NCBI GenBank assembly: GCA_003163855.1
Contig: PLRJ01000054.1
Location: 1 to 40,353 of the forward strand
Origin: Bryobacterales bacterium
Lineage (GTDB): Bacteria; Acidobacteriota; Terriglobia; Bryobacterales; Bryobacteraceae
Direction of reading: 5' to 3'
Length of the DNA: 40,353 nucleotides
Under the pieces are notes generated by a model. That model ran no database searches. It saw only the letters and a list, made by a program, of their open reading frames with translations, and was not told the origin of the DNA. Positions 33,886 to 40,353 of this stretch are shown one piece after another. Positions within the stretch are counted from its first letter, which is position 1; each line of letters begins with the position of its first letter. The translations under genes and the position numbers were made by a program.

Positions 33886-36528
33886 CTAGGATGCGAGCGG
33901 AACCGAAACTTCCGAGTCTTCGAGCGACCTGGAAAGTCGTTCGATAGAACGCAACATAGATTCGCGTTCAAAGCGGATCTGATGGTCGTCAAAATCCGGG
34001 AAATGGCTCTTCCAAACTGCCATCTCCGCAGCCGTATTGCTAAGGGCCAATATGGGAATGCCCGCCGTTGCTGCGGCTTTCCGTACATCGTCGATCAAAT
34101 TGACCTGAGAGGAGAGTAGACTGCCTGACGCGAGCACGAGTTGCGCCGAGGAGCGCTCGATATGCTGCAGCAACTCTTGAATATTCGATGCTTCAACAAC
34201 CCGGTAGCCGGCCATCTCCAGTTGGCTTCTAAGCAGACCCCTGGCAAACGGCGAGGAATCGGCAAGCAAAAGAGTTGACGATTGTGTCACTGAGCTGGAT
34301 GAGAAGAATTCTTCGCCGGTAGCTTCGACTATATTCTGAACGTCAAGGAAGTCCACCACCAGTTTTGCGACTACGCCCGATCCAAGTAAACCCTTGCGGA
34401 GGGAAGCCGGACGCCGGTTTGTGACCGCATCCTCAACAATGTCGATGATCTTGTCAACCACCATGCCGATTGTGCGGTCTTCATTGCTGAAAACGACCAC
34501 CTGTATCGGGTCGTCCTCGAGTTTGTGGCGGTGGCCGGGTTCAAGTACCTCGTTGAGTGCGATAAGCGGCAGGATTTGATCGCGATATTGAACTACCTGT
34601 TTGCCACCCGCCAGTTCTACTGAGGATCGGGGAATCTCCTCCAGTCGAGCCACCACGGAAAGGGGTACTGCTAGTCGCTCAAACGATCCGCTTTTGAACA
34701 GTAGTAGTCTCTGGGTCTCAGAGACGGCCTGGGTCACTTGTTGCTGTCCCAATCGACCCTCGTCCCTCGAGTGGCTGAGAACGCCGGAAAGTTGGCCCAG
34801 TCCAAGAACATCCAGGATCAGAGCGATGCTGCCATCTCCCATCACCGTCGAACCGGAGTAGCAAGTAAGATCTTTTAGCTGCTTGCCCAGCGGCTTTACG
34901 ACGATCTCCTGAGTGTCGTTCACCCCATCTACAATCAATCCAAACTGCCGGTCTTCTGCTTGCAGCACCACCACGTTAAGCGCTTCGGGTTGTTCCCCCC
35001 CTGGCAGTCGTAGCAGTTCGTTCAGATATACGATTGGTAAAAGACTCCCGCGGCGCCTATAGACGGGAGTATCGTGGACGTACTCGATCCTCTTCATCGC
35101 TTCGCCTTCCAGCCGGATGACCTCGAGCAGGCTGACCTGAGGAACTATAAACACGTGGCCGGCGCTGTTGATAACCAGTCCGGGAATGATTGCCAGAGTG
35201 AGAGGGATTTTCAGCTTTACCGTTGTGCCGCTGCCGAAACGGCTGGCAATTTCGACCGAACCACCGATCTTCTCCACGTTCGATTTGACGACGTCCATAC
35301 CGACGCCCCGGCCCGAAACGTTGGTGATTTTGGCTGCGGTAGAAAAGCCGGGCATGAACAATAGCGCTATGGCCTCTCGTTCAGTCATCTGCGAAGCCTG
35401 CTCAGGCCTAATTAGACCCTTCTCTATTGCCTTCTGCTTCACGCGCTCAACGTTCACACCTGCGCCGTCGTCGGAGATTTCTATATTGACCTGTCCGCCC
35501 TCGTGATAAGCCTTTAGCCGCAATATCCCGCCTGGAGACTTACGCGCGCGGATCCGCGTCTCCGAGTCTTCGATGCCGTGGTCGCAGGAATTGCGAACTA
35601 TATGGGTTAGCGGATCTTTAATCGCCTCAATAATCGTTTTATCGAGCTCAGTCTCCGCCCCCTCCATCTCAAGTTCTATTTGTTTGCCAAGCGAGTGCGC
35701 CACATCTCGAACAATCCGCGGCAATTTGTTCCACACGACCCCAATGGGCTGCATTCGCGTTTTCATAACGGATTCCTGCAACTCAGTGGTAATAAGATTC
35801 AGGCGCTGTGAGGTGGCGTTCAAGAGACCGTCCTCACGCTGGCCGTTGAACTGCACGATCTGGTTTCGCGCCAGCACCAGTTCTCCGACAAGGTTCATGA
35901 GTTTATCCAGTAAGCTGACGTCTACCCGGATAGATGTATCAACCACGGAACTGGATTTTTCCACATCTGGAACCGGTGCCGCAACCTGGGGAGTGGAGGC
36001 ACGCGCCGACTCGTGAGAAACCTCGGGAGTGGCTACAGTCACTGAGATTATCTTTTCAGGTTCAGGCGCTGCCGCGGGCTTGAGAACGCCAACTACAGGA
36101 TCCGCTTGCTTAGTCTCAGAAGCGGTGATCTTCTCCGCGACATCCGCTCCACTCGACGCAACTGCCGCCAGACGCTCTGTAATTCCGCCGTATGTGTCCT
36201 CGCCTTCCGCGCCGGAGGACTCGATATTAGTAAGAATCTTTCTAACCGCGTCTACGCTCTCCAGGATTACCGAGACCACGTCGCCATTAACCTGTCGCTG
36301 TCCACTGCGCAACTGGCTCAGAATATTCTCACCGTGATGAGTAATGCGCTCAAGGATGGGAAATCCCAGAAATCCGCACGTTCCTTTGATCGTGTGGATG
36401 GTTCTGAAAATGCTCGCCAACCGTTCGGCTGTCGGATGTCGCTCCAGATCGACGATCTCAGCATCGAGTCTATTTAGATTCTCATTACTCTCGATGAGAA
36501 ATTCACGAATTATATCGTCGTCTTCCAT
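33886..36528 (-). CDS. cheA: Hybrid chemotaxis histidine kinase CheA with two CheW-like domains and a degenerate receiver
   Basis: An 880-residue kinase. The Hpt domain (1-105) has phospho-His H45 in HTIKGT; a Pro/Ala-rich linker with no clear CheY-binding domain follows (about 110-195); the dimerisation helix pair is about 200-260. The ATPase domain (about 265-445) has the N-box HIVRNSCDHGIE (309-320), DDGAGV (353-358), and the G2 box GRGVGMDVV (407-415). CheW-like domain 1 is about 448-585, domain 2 about 606-740. The C-terminal 750-865 has the receiver pattern, but at the phosphoacceptor strand (QLVLASGSL, 796-804) the Asp is missing. It phosphorylates CheY and is coupled to cheW by 7 bp. 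Confidence 0.93.
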   Translation of the reverse strand: MEDDDIIREFLIESNENLNRLDAEIVDLERHPTAERLASIFRTIHTIKGTCGFLGFPILERITHHGENILSQLRSGQRQVNGDVVSVILESVDAVRKILTNIESSGAEGEDTYGGITERLAAVASSGADVAEKITASETKQADPVVGVLKPAAAPEPEKIISVTVATPEVSHESARASTPQVAAPVPDVEKSSSVVDTSIRVDVSLLDKLMNLVGELVLARNQIVQFNGQREDGLLNATSQRLNLITTELQESVMKTRMQPIGVVWNKLPRIVRDVAHSLGKQIELEMEGAETELDKTIIEAIKDPLTHIVRNSCDHGIEDSETRIRARKSPGGILRLKAYHEGGQVNIEISDDGAGVNVERVKQKAIEKGLIRPEQASQMTEREAIALLFMPGFSTAAKITNVSGRGVGMDVVKSNVEKIGGSVEIASRFGSGTTVKLKIPLTLAIIPGLVINSAGHVFIVPQVSLLEVIRLEGEAMKRIEYVHDTPVYRRRGSLLPIVYLNELLRLPGGEQPEALNVVVLQAEDRQFGLIVDGVNDTQEIVVKPLGKQLKDLTCYSGSTVMGDGSIALILDVLGLGQLSGVLSHSRDEGRLGQQQVTQAVSETQRLLLFKSGSFERLAVPLSVVARLEEIPRSSVELAGGKQVVQYRDQILPLIALNEVLEPGHRHKLEDDPIQVVVFSNEDRTIGMVVDKIIDIVEDAVTNRRPASLRKGLLGSGVVAKLVVDFLDVQNIVEATGEEFFSSSSVTQSSTLLLADSSPFARGLLRSQLEMAGYRVVEASNIQELLQHIERSSAQLVLASGSLLSSQVNLIDDVRKAAATAGIPILALSNTAAEMAVWKSHFPDFDDHQIRFERESMLRSIERLSRSLEDSEVSVPLAS

Positions 36529-36577
36529 TTGCCTTCGCTCACTCCCTGAATGCTACTCGGACTTGATGGGTTGACCC

Positions 36578-37111
36578 TTACGCTTCTTCCGGAACGAAGG
36601 TATAAGCGCGAATTCTGGTGGTTTCGCTAGGCGGCGCCTCTTTATTCTTTGCCAGGCAAATTTTAAGTTCCATCAACTGATCGGCGACGTGGATGGGAAC
36701 CACCGTCCACGATTGTTGGCCGGCACTTCGAGCCACGAAATTTCTCCCAAAGATGACCGTGGGAATGCTAAGTCCCAGGTTTCCCAATGTTGGCTCCAGT
36801 TCAGTTTTTACGTTGCCGAAAATCATATTAGCCATCTCGGCCATCGCATCCAGCACATCTTCGTTAATCGATTCGCACTCCATCATCAGCATCAGCGACG
36901 AGATTTTGCAGGCGAGTTCAGGCTTACAACACAGCATGAACGTTCCGATCCAACTACCCGCGAGGCCAATCAGGGCAACAACCCTCTCGTTCTCCGCGGG
37001 CGCATTCTGTTCGATAGTTGACTGGCCTGGAGTAATCTCCAGCCCCAACATCGTCTCGAAGACATTCTTCGCTGCACCCACGACTTCCTTGACAAGCAAC
37101 TCTTGATCCAT
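36578..37111 (-). CDS. cheX: CheX-like chemotaxis phosphatase
   Basis: A 177-residue protein of the CheC/CheX/FliY phosphatase group that dephosphorylates CheY-P. The single active helix has E-x2-N (E92, N95) in EDVLDAMAEMANMIFGN. Only one such motif is present, as in CheX. The alternating N-terminal strands RVVALIGLAGSWIGTFML match the family. I prefer ATG 37111, which has AAGGAA 7 nt upstream, over the GTG at 37135. It lies between cheY and cheA, which fits its role in setting CheY-P lifetime. Confidence 0.85.
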   Translation of the reverse strand: MDQELLVKEVVGAAKNVFETMLGLEITPGQSTIEQNAPAENERVVALIGLAGSWIGTFMLCCKPELACKISSLMLMMECESINEDVLDAMAEMANMIFGNVKTELEPTLGNLGLSIPTVIFGRNFVARSAGQQSWTVVPIHVADQLMELKICLAKNKEAPPSETTRIRAYTFVPEEA

Positions 37112-37160
37112 GAACGTTTCCTTTTGGTCGTTCACAGGCTCATACGCCTGAAAACGCTAC

Positions 37161-37547
37161 CTATTCCTCTCCGCCTTTTAGGCAGGCAAGTACCTTTTCT
37201 TTGATCTGTTCCGCGGTGAAGGGCTTCCTTACATATCCTTTTGCCCCTAACTGAACTGCTTCCAGAACCTTCGCCTGGCTGCCTTCAGTGGTGATCATAA
37301 CCACCGACAAGTCTTTCCACTTAGGCGTAGCCTTTATTCGAGTCAATAACTCAATCCCATCGATGTTCGGCATGTTGATATCTGAGAGAACTAAGGAAAC
37401 TTCGTTCACCTCGAGAATCTTCAAGGCCTCTGAACCATCACTGGCTTCGTGAACCTCTTTAATCGGGAGGTTCGTTTGCGCCAACACTCTGACCAGGATT
37501 TTTCTGATCGCGGCAGAATCGTCAACAATCAGTACGTTCAAATCCAT
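37161..37547 (-). CDS. cheY: Chemotaxis response regulator CheY
   Basis: A 128-residue single receiver domain. All functional residues are present: acidic pair D9/D10, phosphoacceptor D56, T86/T87 and K108 (VRKPF). No output domain. As the first gene of the leftward che operon, with cheX next, it is the likely motor-binding CheY whose target FliM is encoded across the intergenic region. AAGGATC 4-5 nt upstream of ATG serves as ribosome site. Confidence 0.93.
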   Translation of the reverse strand: MDLNVLIVDDSAAIRKILVRVLAQTNLPIKEVHEASDGSEALKILEVNEVSLVLSDINMPNIDGIELLTRIKATPKWKDLSVVMITTEGSQAKVLEAVQLGAKGYVRKPFTAEQIKEKVLACLKGGEE

Positions 37548-37574
37548 TTAAGATCCTTTCTCACTTGGTTTCAC

Positions 37575-37786
37575 CCTATACCGCACTGCACATGTCTTAA
37601 TGCCGCTCAGGTGGTTCAATACCTATATCGTCAGATTTACGCTGGCCATGTAGACAAAAACTCCTTAAAACCAGGAAGATGGTCACAGCAAGCAACTATA
37701 AGTGGACAATCAAATGCTCGGAGAAGTGAAGAAGTCATCATTTACTGTGATGTCAGTGCCATTTACTGCCGCTTAATAGGTATAGG
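37575..37786. promoter_or_regulatory. Divergent cheY/fliG control region with repeats
   Basis: This 245-bp gap (37548-37792) must hold promoters for both motility operons. Symmetrical motifs: CCTATACC (37575-37582) versus GGTATAGG (37779-37786); ATACCTAT (37619-37626) versus ATAGGTAT (37776-37783). A direct repeat CATTTACTG occurs at 37739-37747 and 37760-37768, start to start 21 bp. I could not recognise a sigma-28 or sigma-54 promoter with confidence. Confidence 0.4.
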
Positions 37787-37792
37787 AATAAT

Positions 37793-38821
37793 ATGGAAGC
37801 AGAACCTGCCGAACCCAAGCTAAAGGGATTGCAAAAGGCAGCCATTTTTTTAATCGCCGTGGGTCCGGCCATAAGCGCCAGCATTATCAAGCAGCTTTCG
37901 GAGGAGTCTGCGGACCGGGTAACTAAGGCCATTGCCAGATTCGAACAGGTATCCGCCCAGCAGGTGGAGTCCGCCGTCGAAGAGTACCATCAATACTCAA
38001 CTTCCCAAAAGCTTCTTGTCCGGGGTGGCATGGATTACGCCCGCAAGATGCTGGTGGAGGCGTTTGGCGAGGAAGTGGCCAATAAACTACTCAGCCGTCT
38101 GAGTAAGTCGCTTGAGGGCGATCTGACCATATTCGAGAACCTGCGCAAAGCCGATCCCCAGCAGCTGGCCAAACTCATACAGGACGAGCATCCCCAGACT
38201 ATTGCGCTGGTTTTGTGTCACCTTGATGCGTACCAGGCTGCTCGATTGATAGGAGCGCTGCCCCACGAATTGCATAAAGAAATCGCCGTTCGGATGGCAG
38301 ACCTGGACGACATTTCTCCTGAAATCGTCCGCAACATTGCAGCTGTAATCGATCTCCGTTTCCGCAATTTGGGTGAGATGAGCCGCGAGCGATTGGGCGG
38401 AGTCAGGTCGGTAGCCAACATGTTCAATCGGCTGGACGCTACAACCTGCAATCAGTTATTGCAGGCCCTGGAAACGGATAGTCCGGCCTTGTTTGAGAAT
38501 GTGCGCCGTTTCATGTTTGTCTTTAGCGATCTCGAGAACCTGGATGAAACGTCGATAAAAACCTTAATCACGAAGGTGGACCGCAAAGCACTCATCTTAG
38601 CCCTGAAGGGAGCGAATGAATCACTAAGAAACAAATTCGTCCAAACGCAATCGTCCCGCGGGCAGGAAATGATGAATGAAGACATTGCCTCCACTGGTCC
38701 CGTGAAGCTAAAGGATGTGGACGTGGCGCAGCAGCAGATCATCGCAACCGCCCGCGAATTAGAGAAAGAAGGAGCCATTAGCCTTAGCCCCGGAGGAGAA
38801 ACCGAGCAGTTCATTGAATAA
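37793..38821 (+). CDS. fliG: Flagellar motor switch protein FliG
   Basis: A 342-residue C-ring protein that contacts the stator and FliF. N-terminal domain: KGLQKAAIFLIAVGP (about 8-22). Middle domain EHPQTIALVLCHLDAYQAARLIGALP (about 124-150) contains the EHPQ motif for FliM binding. C-terminal torque helix FVFSDLENLDETSIKTLITKVDRKALILALKGA (about 242-275) has the conserved charged residues. It heads the rightward C-ring operon, divergent from cheY. Confidence 0.93.
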   Translation: MEAEPAEPKLKGLQKAAIFLIAVGPAISASIIKQLSEESADRVTKAIARFEQVSAQQVESAVEEYHQYSTSQKLLVRGGMDYARKMLVEAFGEEVANKLLSRLSKSLEGDLTIFENLRKADPQQLAKLIQDEHPQTIALVLCHLDAYQAARLIGALPHELHKEIAVRMADLDDISPEIVRNIAAVIDLRFRNLGEMSRERLGGVRSVANMFNRLDATTCNQLLQALETDSPALFENVRRFMFVFSDLENLDETSIKTLITKVDRKALILALKGANESLRNKFVQTQSSRGQEMMNEDIASTGPVKLKDVDVAQQQIIATARELEKEGAISLSPGGETEQFIE

Positions 38822-38854
38822 TAAGGCAAATAGTACGCCTCGATAGAAATCCTT

Positions 38855-39142
38855 ATGGAGAACGATCAGGAGAGTTTTGACTTCTCGAGTATTGGAGATG
38901 TGTGGCTCGAACTAAGAGCCGAACTGGGTAATCGTTTTGTTCCCTTCTCTGAGCTTTTGGCTCTTGAACTAGGGTCCATTCTGCCGGTCGGTCGCGCCAC
39001 GGGCGAGAATGTCGACCTGTATGCAGGCGATGTTCGCTTGGGATCGGGCGAGATTCTTATTGTCGACTCCACGTTAGCGGTTCGGCTGGCTGATCTTAAC
39101 GATGGCGAGGCGGAAGACAAGGCACGCAGTCAGCAGGCTTAA
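38855..39142 (+). CDS. fliN: FliN-like SpoA-domain protein (short)
   Basis: A 95-residue protein dominated by one SpoA/FliN C-terminal domain: RFVPFSELLALELGSILPVGRATGENVDLYAGDVRLGSGEILIVDSTLAVRL (about 28-79), the characteristic G-S-I-L-P-V and N-V-D-L-Y-x-G pattern. FliN forms the base of the C-ring. A second SpoA gene follows 21 bp downstream, so the cell may use two SpoA proteins, as in FliN/FliY or heterodimeric SctQ systems. I give the symbol fliN tentatively. Confidence 0.8.
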   Translation: MENDQESFDFSSIGDVWLELRAELGNRFVPFSELLALELGSILPVGRATGENVDLYAGDVRLGSGEILIVDSTLAVRLADLNDGEAEDKARSQQA

Positions 39143-39163
39143 GACAAGGGATATACAAAGACC

Positions 39164-39958
39164 ATGGAGCAGGCATTGGAAGAAGTTCTTGAGACTTTTG
39201 TAGAGCGTTGGTTAGAGGAATTTGGCCGGGCAGTCCAGATGTTCACCGGCGAGGAAGCCACCCTGTCGTCGTCGCGCGGAAAAATCGAGGACGAGGCCGA
39301 GACGATGGCGGGATCTACCTGGTGGAAGCAGGTAGTAAAGAACCAGGAGTCCTTCAGCATCTGGGCTGGAGGAGTCGAAGCCGCCTGGTCTGCCATGGGC
39401 GAAGGCGCGGAAGCGCAGTCGACCTTTTTCGAGATGGTGTCGCAAGCTAATCAGGGAGCGGCTGCAGTGCTTAGCGCTGGATTTCCGATACCTCTGAAAT
39501 GTGAAGACGGTTTGATTGAGGCCCCTCCGCCGCGCTCGGATCTGGAACTCTGCAAGATCAAGATTTCCTTTCGCGGAAATGAATTGCCGCCTTTGCTTTT
39601 GCTGATTGAGCCGGTGGCCTTCCGCATTTTGAACCCGTCTGACGAGGACGAGCCCGAGGCCGGTCCGGTGTCGACCGGGCAGACACAACATCCTGCCATC
39701 CTCAACCGTCTGATGGGGCTGCAGTTGCCTGTTTCGATCCTGCTGGGCCGTACCGCGATGCGGATTAAGGATGTCATGAAAATTACCCCGGGATCCGTGA
39801 TCGAACTAGATCGGGAGATTGGGGACTACGTCGAGATCATGGTTCACGGCACGGTGGTTGCAAGGGGTGAAATCGTATCTGTGAAGGGAAACTACGGAGT
39901 GCGAATCAAAGAGATCATCAGCCGCCAGGATCGGATTGCCTTGCATGAGGCCGCCTAG
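39164..39958 (+). CDS. FliN/FliY-like protein with long N-terminal extension
   Basis: A 264-residue protein. The C-terminal SpoA domain (about 183-257) is complete: LPVSILLGRTAMRIKDVMKITPGSVIELDREIGDYVEI and NGTVVARGEIVSV-like strands, typical of FliN. The N-terminal part (about 1-160) is unlike standard FliN and does not show a CheC-type E-x2-N motif; it has helix-rich 1-105 and a strand pair near 130-155. It stands where fliN or fliY would be, 3 bp before fliM. It could be FliY without phosphatase activity or a scaffold. The N-terminal role is unknown. Confidence 0.8.
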   Translation: MEQALEEVLETFVERWLEEFGRAVQMFTGEEATLSSSRGKIEDEAETMAGSTWWKQVVKNQESFSIWAGGVEAAWSAMGEGAEAQSTFFEMVSQANQGAAAVLSAGFPIPLKCEDGLIEAPPPRSDLELCKIKISFRGNELPPLLLLIEPVAFRILNPSDEDEPEAGPVSTGQTQHPAILNRLMGLQLPVSILLGRTAMRIKDVMKITPGSVIELDREIGDYVEIMVHGTVVARGEIVSVKGNYGVRIKEIISRQDRIALHEAA

Positions 39959-39961
39959 CCG

Positions 39962-40353
39962 ATGAAGAAGGTCCTTTCCCAGGAAGAAATTGATGCGGTT
40001 TTCCAGGGTACAGGCTCGGAACCGCAGAAGGAAGCTGCGCCCGACGTCGCGCCTTTTGATCTCAGCCATCTTGATCGCATACCGAAATCCCAACTGCGCG
40101 CGATTCATCTGGTCCATGAGAACTTCGTCAGAAATTTGGCCTCCAGTTTGTCAGCCTACCTTCGTTCCTATGTGGGACTAAACCTGGTCAGTCTGGAACA
40201 AATTTCCTATTCTGAATTCCTGGATGGCCTCTCCTTCCCGACCTGTCTGGCCTATATCGGTCTCTCTCCTTACGAAGGCACAGCGGTTTTTGAGATGAAT
40301 CTGCCTCTCATGTTCACGCTGATAGAACTTCTTATGGGCAGCAAGGGCAGAGC
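39962..40353 (+). CDS. fliM: Flagellar motor switch protein FliM, N-terminal part (cut by window end)
   Basis: The first 130 codons of FliM, running off the right edge. The N-terminal LSQEEIDAVF (residues 5-14) is the CheY-P-binding motif. The middle domain begins with DLSHLDRIPKSQLRAIHLVHENFVRNLASSLSAYL (about 33-67) and continues into FEMNLPLMFTLIELLMG, as in canonical FliM. ATG at 39962, 3 bp after the previous stop, indicates an operon. It receives the chemotaxis signal from CheY. Confidence 0.92.
   Translation, partial: MKKVLSQEEIDAVFQGTGSEPQKEAAPDVAPFDLSHLDRIPKSQLRAIHLVHENFVRNLASSLSAYLRSYVGLNLVSLEQISYSEFLDGLSFPTCLAYIGLSPYEGTAVFEMNLPLMFTLIELLMGSKGR

Noticed and set aside
33879..34088. 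Longer start for cheW at 34088
   Set aside because: The added 70 residues lie within cheA, are Arg-rich and show no CheW similarity.
37449..37823. A 124-codon plus-strand frame between cheY and fliG
   Set aside because: It starts inside cheY on the opposite strand, overlaps the fliG start, and has no domain or ribosome site.
1..40353. CRISPR array, tRNA, rRNA, insertion sequence or prophage
   Set aside because: No regularly spaced repeats, cloverleaf or CCA-ended structures, transposase or phage proteins, or long terminal repeats were seen on reading both strands by eye.

Overview
The window reads as a piece of a Gram-negative bacterial chromosome, most likely from the phylum Acidobacteriota (a Solibacter/Bryobacter-like lineage). 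This is inferred from gene content: an ECF sigma factor paired with a Ser/Thr kinase-TPR protein, an isoquinoline 1-oxidoreductase pair, a PQQ-dependent dehydrogenase, an OpgC-like membrane protein, and a remnant of an NAQKSTGP-type hypothetical protein. LptE and the C-ring genes imply a diderm, potentially flagellated cell. GTG and TTG starts are frequent, genes are dense, and many adjacent genes overlap by a few bases. I saw no rRNA, tRNA, CRISPR array, insertion sequence or prophage.

Layout. 1-5.4 kb: end of a TPR protein, hypoxanthine phosphoribosyltransferase, then a leftward group (HEAT-repeat protein, small ABM-like protein, OpgC-like acyltransferase, CDGSH iron-sulfur protein) divergent from a GH88 unsaturated glucuronyl hydrolase. 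5.4-8.9 kb: an overlapping rightward operon iorA-iorB-SGNH hydrolase. 8.9-12.5 kb (leftward): a small zinc-finger-like protein with a short leader ORF, a P-loop kinase, a cellulose-synthase-like GT2 and a family 5 uracil-DNA glycosylase. 12.6-15.4 kb: an exported tyrosine-phosphatase-like protein, a REC-HD-GYP protein and an NmrA-like oxidoreductase. 15.6-18.3 kb: speA and a TrmJ-like methyltransferase.

18.3-24.7 kb is the most unusual accessory block. A leftward pair encodes a membrane protein with a periplasmic thioredoxin-like domain that lacks its second cysteine, and an exported protein with an internal duplication. It diverges from an ECF sigma factor and a transmembrane Ser/Thr kinase with a long TPR tail. 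No anti-sigma gene is visible. A scar of two truncated genes follows (24.9-25.1 kb), then a small protein, a PQQ dehydrogenase, a GT4 glycosyltransferase and rlmB.

29.1-33.3 kb (leftward) is a housekeeping envelope operon: psd, pssA, a catalytically dead aspartate-semialdehyde-dehydrogenase homologue, lptE and holA. 33.4-40.35 kb is a motility locus: leftward cheY-cheX-cheA-cheW, divergent from rightward C-ring genes fliG-fliN-fliN/fliY-like-fliM (the last cut by the window edge). CheA phosphorylates CheY, CheX probably dephosphorylates it, and CheY-P would bind the FliM N-terminus encoded across the shared intergenic region. CheA here carries two CheW-like domains and a C-terminal receiver domain without its phosphoacceptor aspartate.

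A recurring non-coding theme is inverted repeats that would bury ribosome binding sites or start regions (upstream of iorA, the ECF gene and psd). These were found by eye and have not been folded or tested for conservation.
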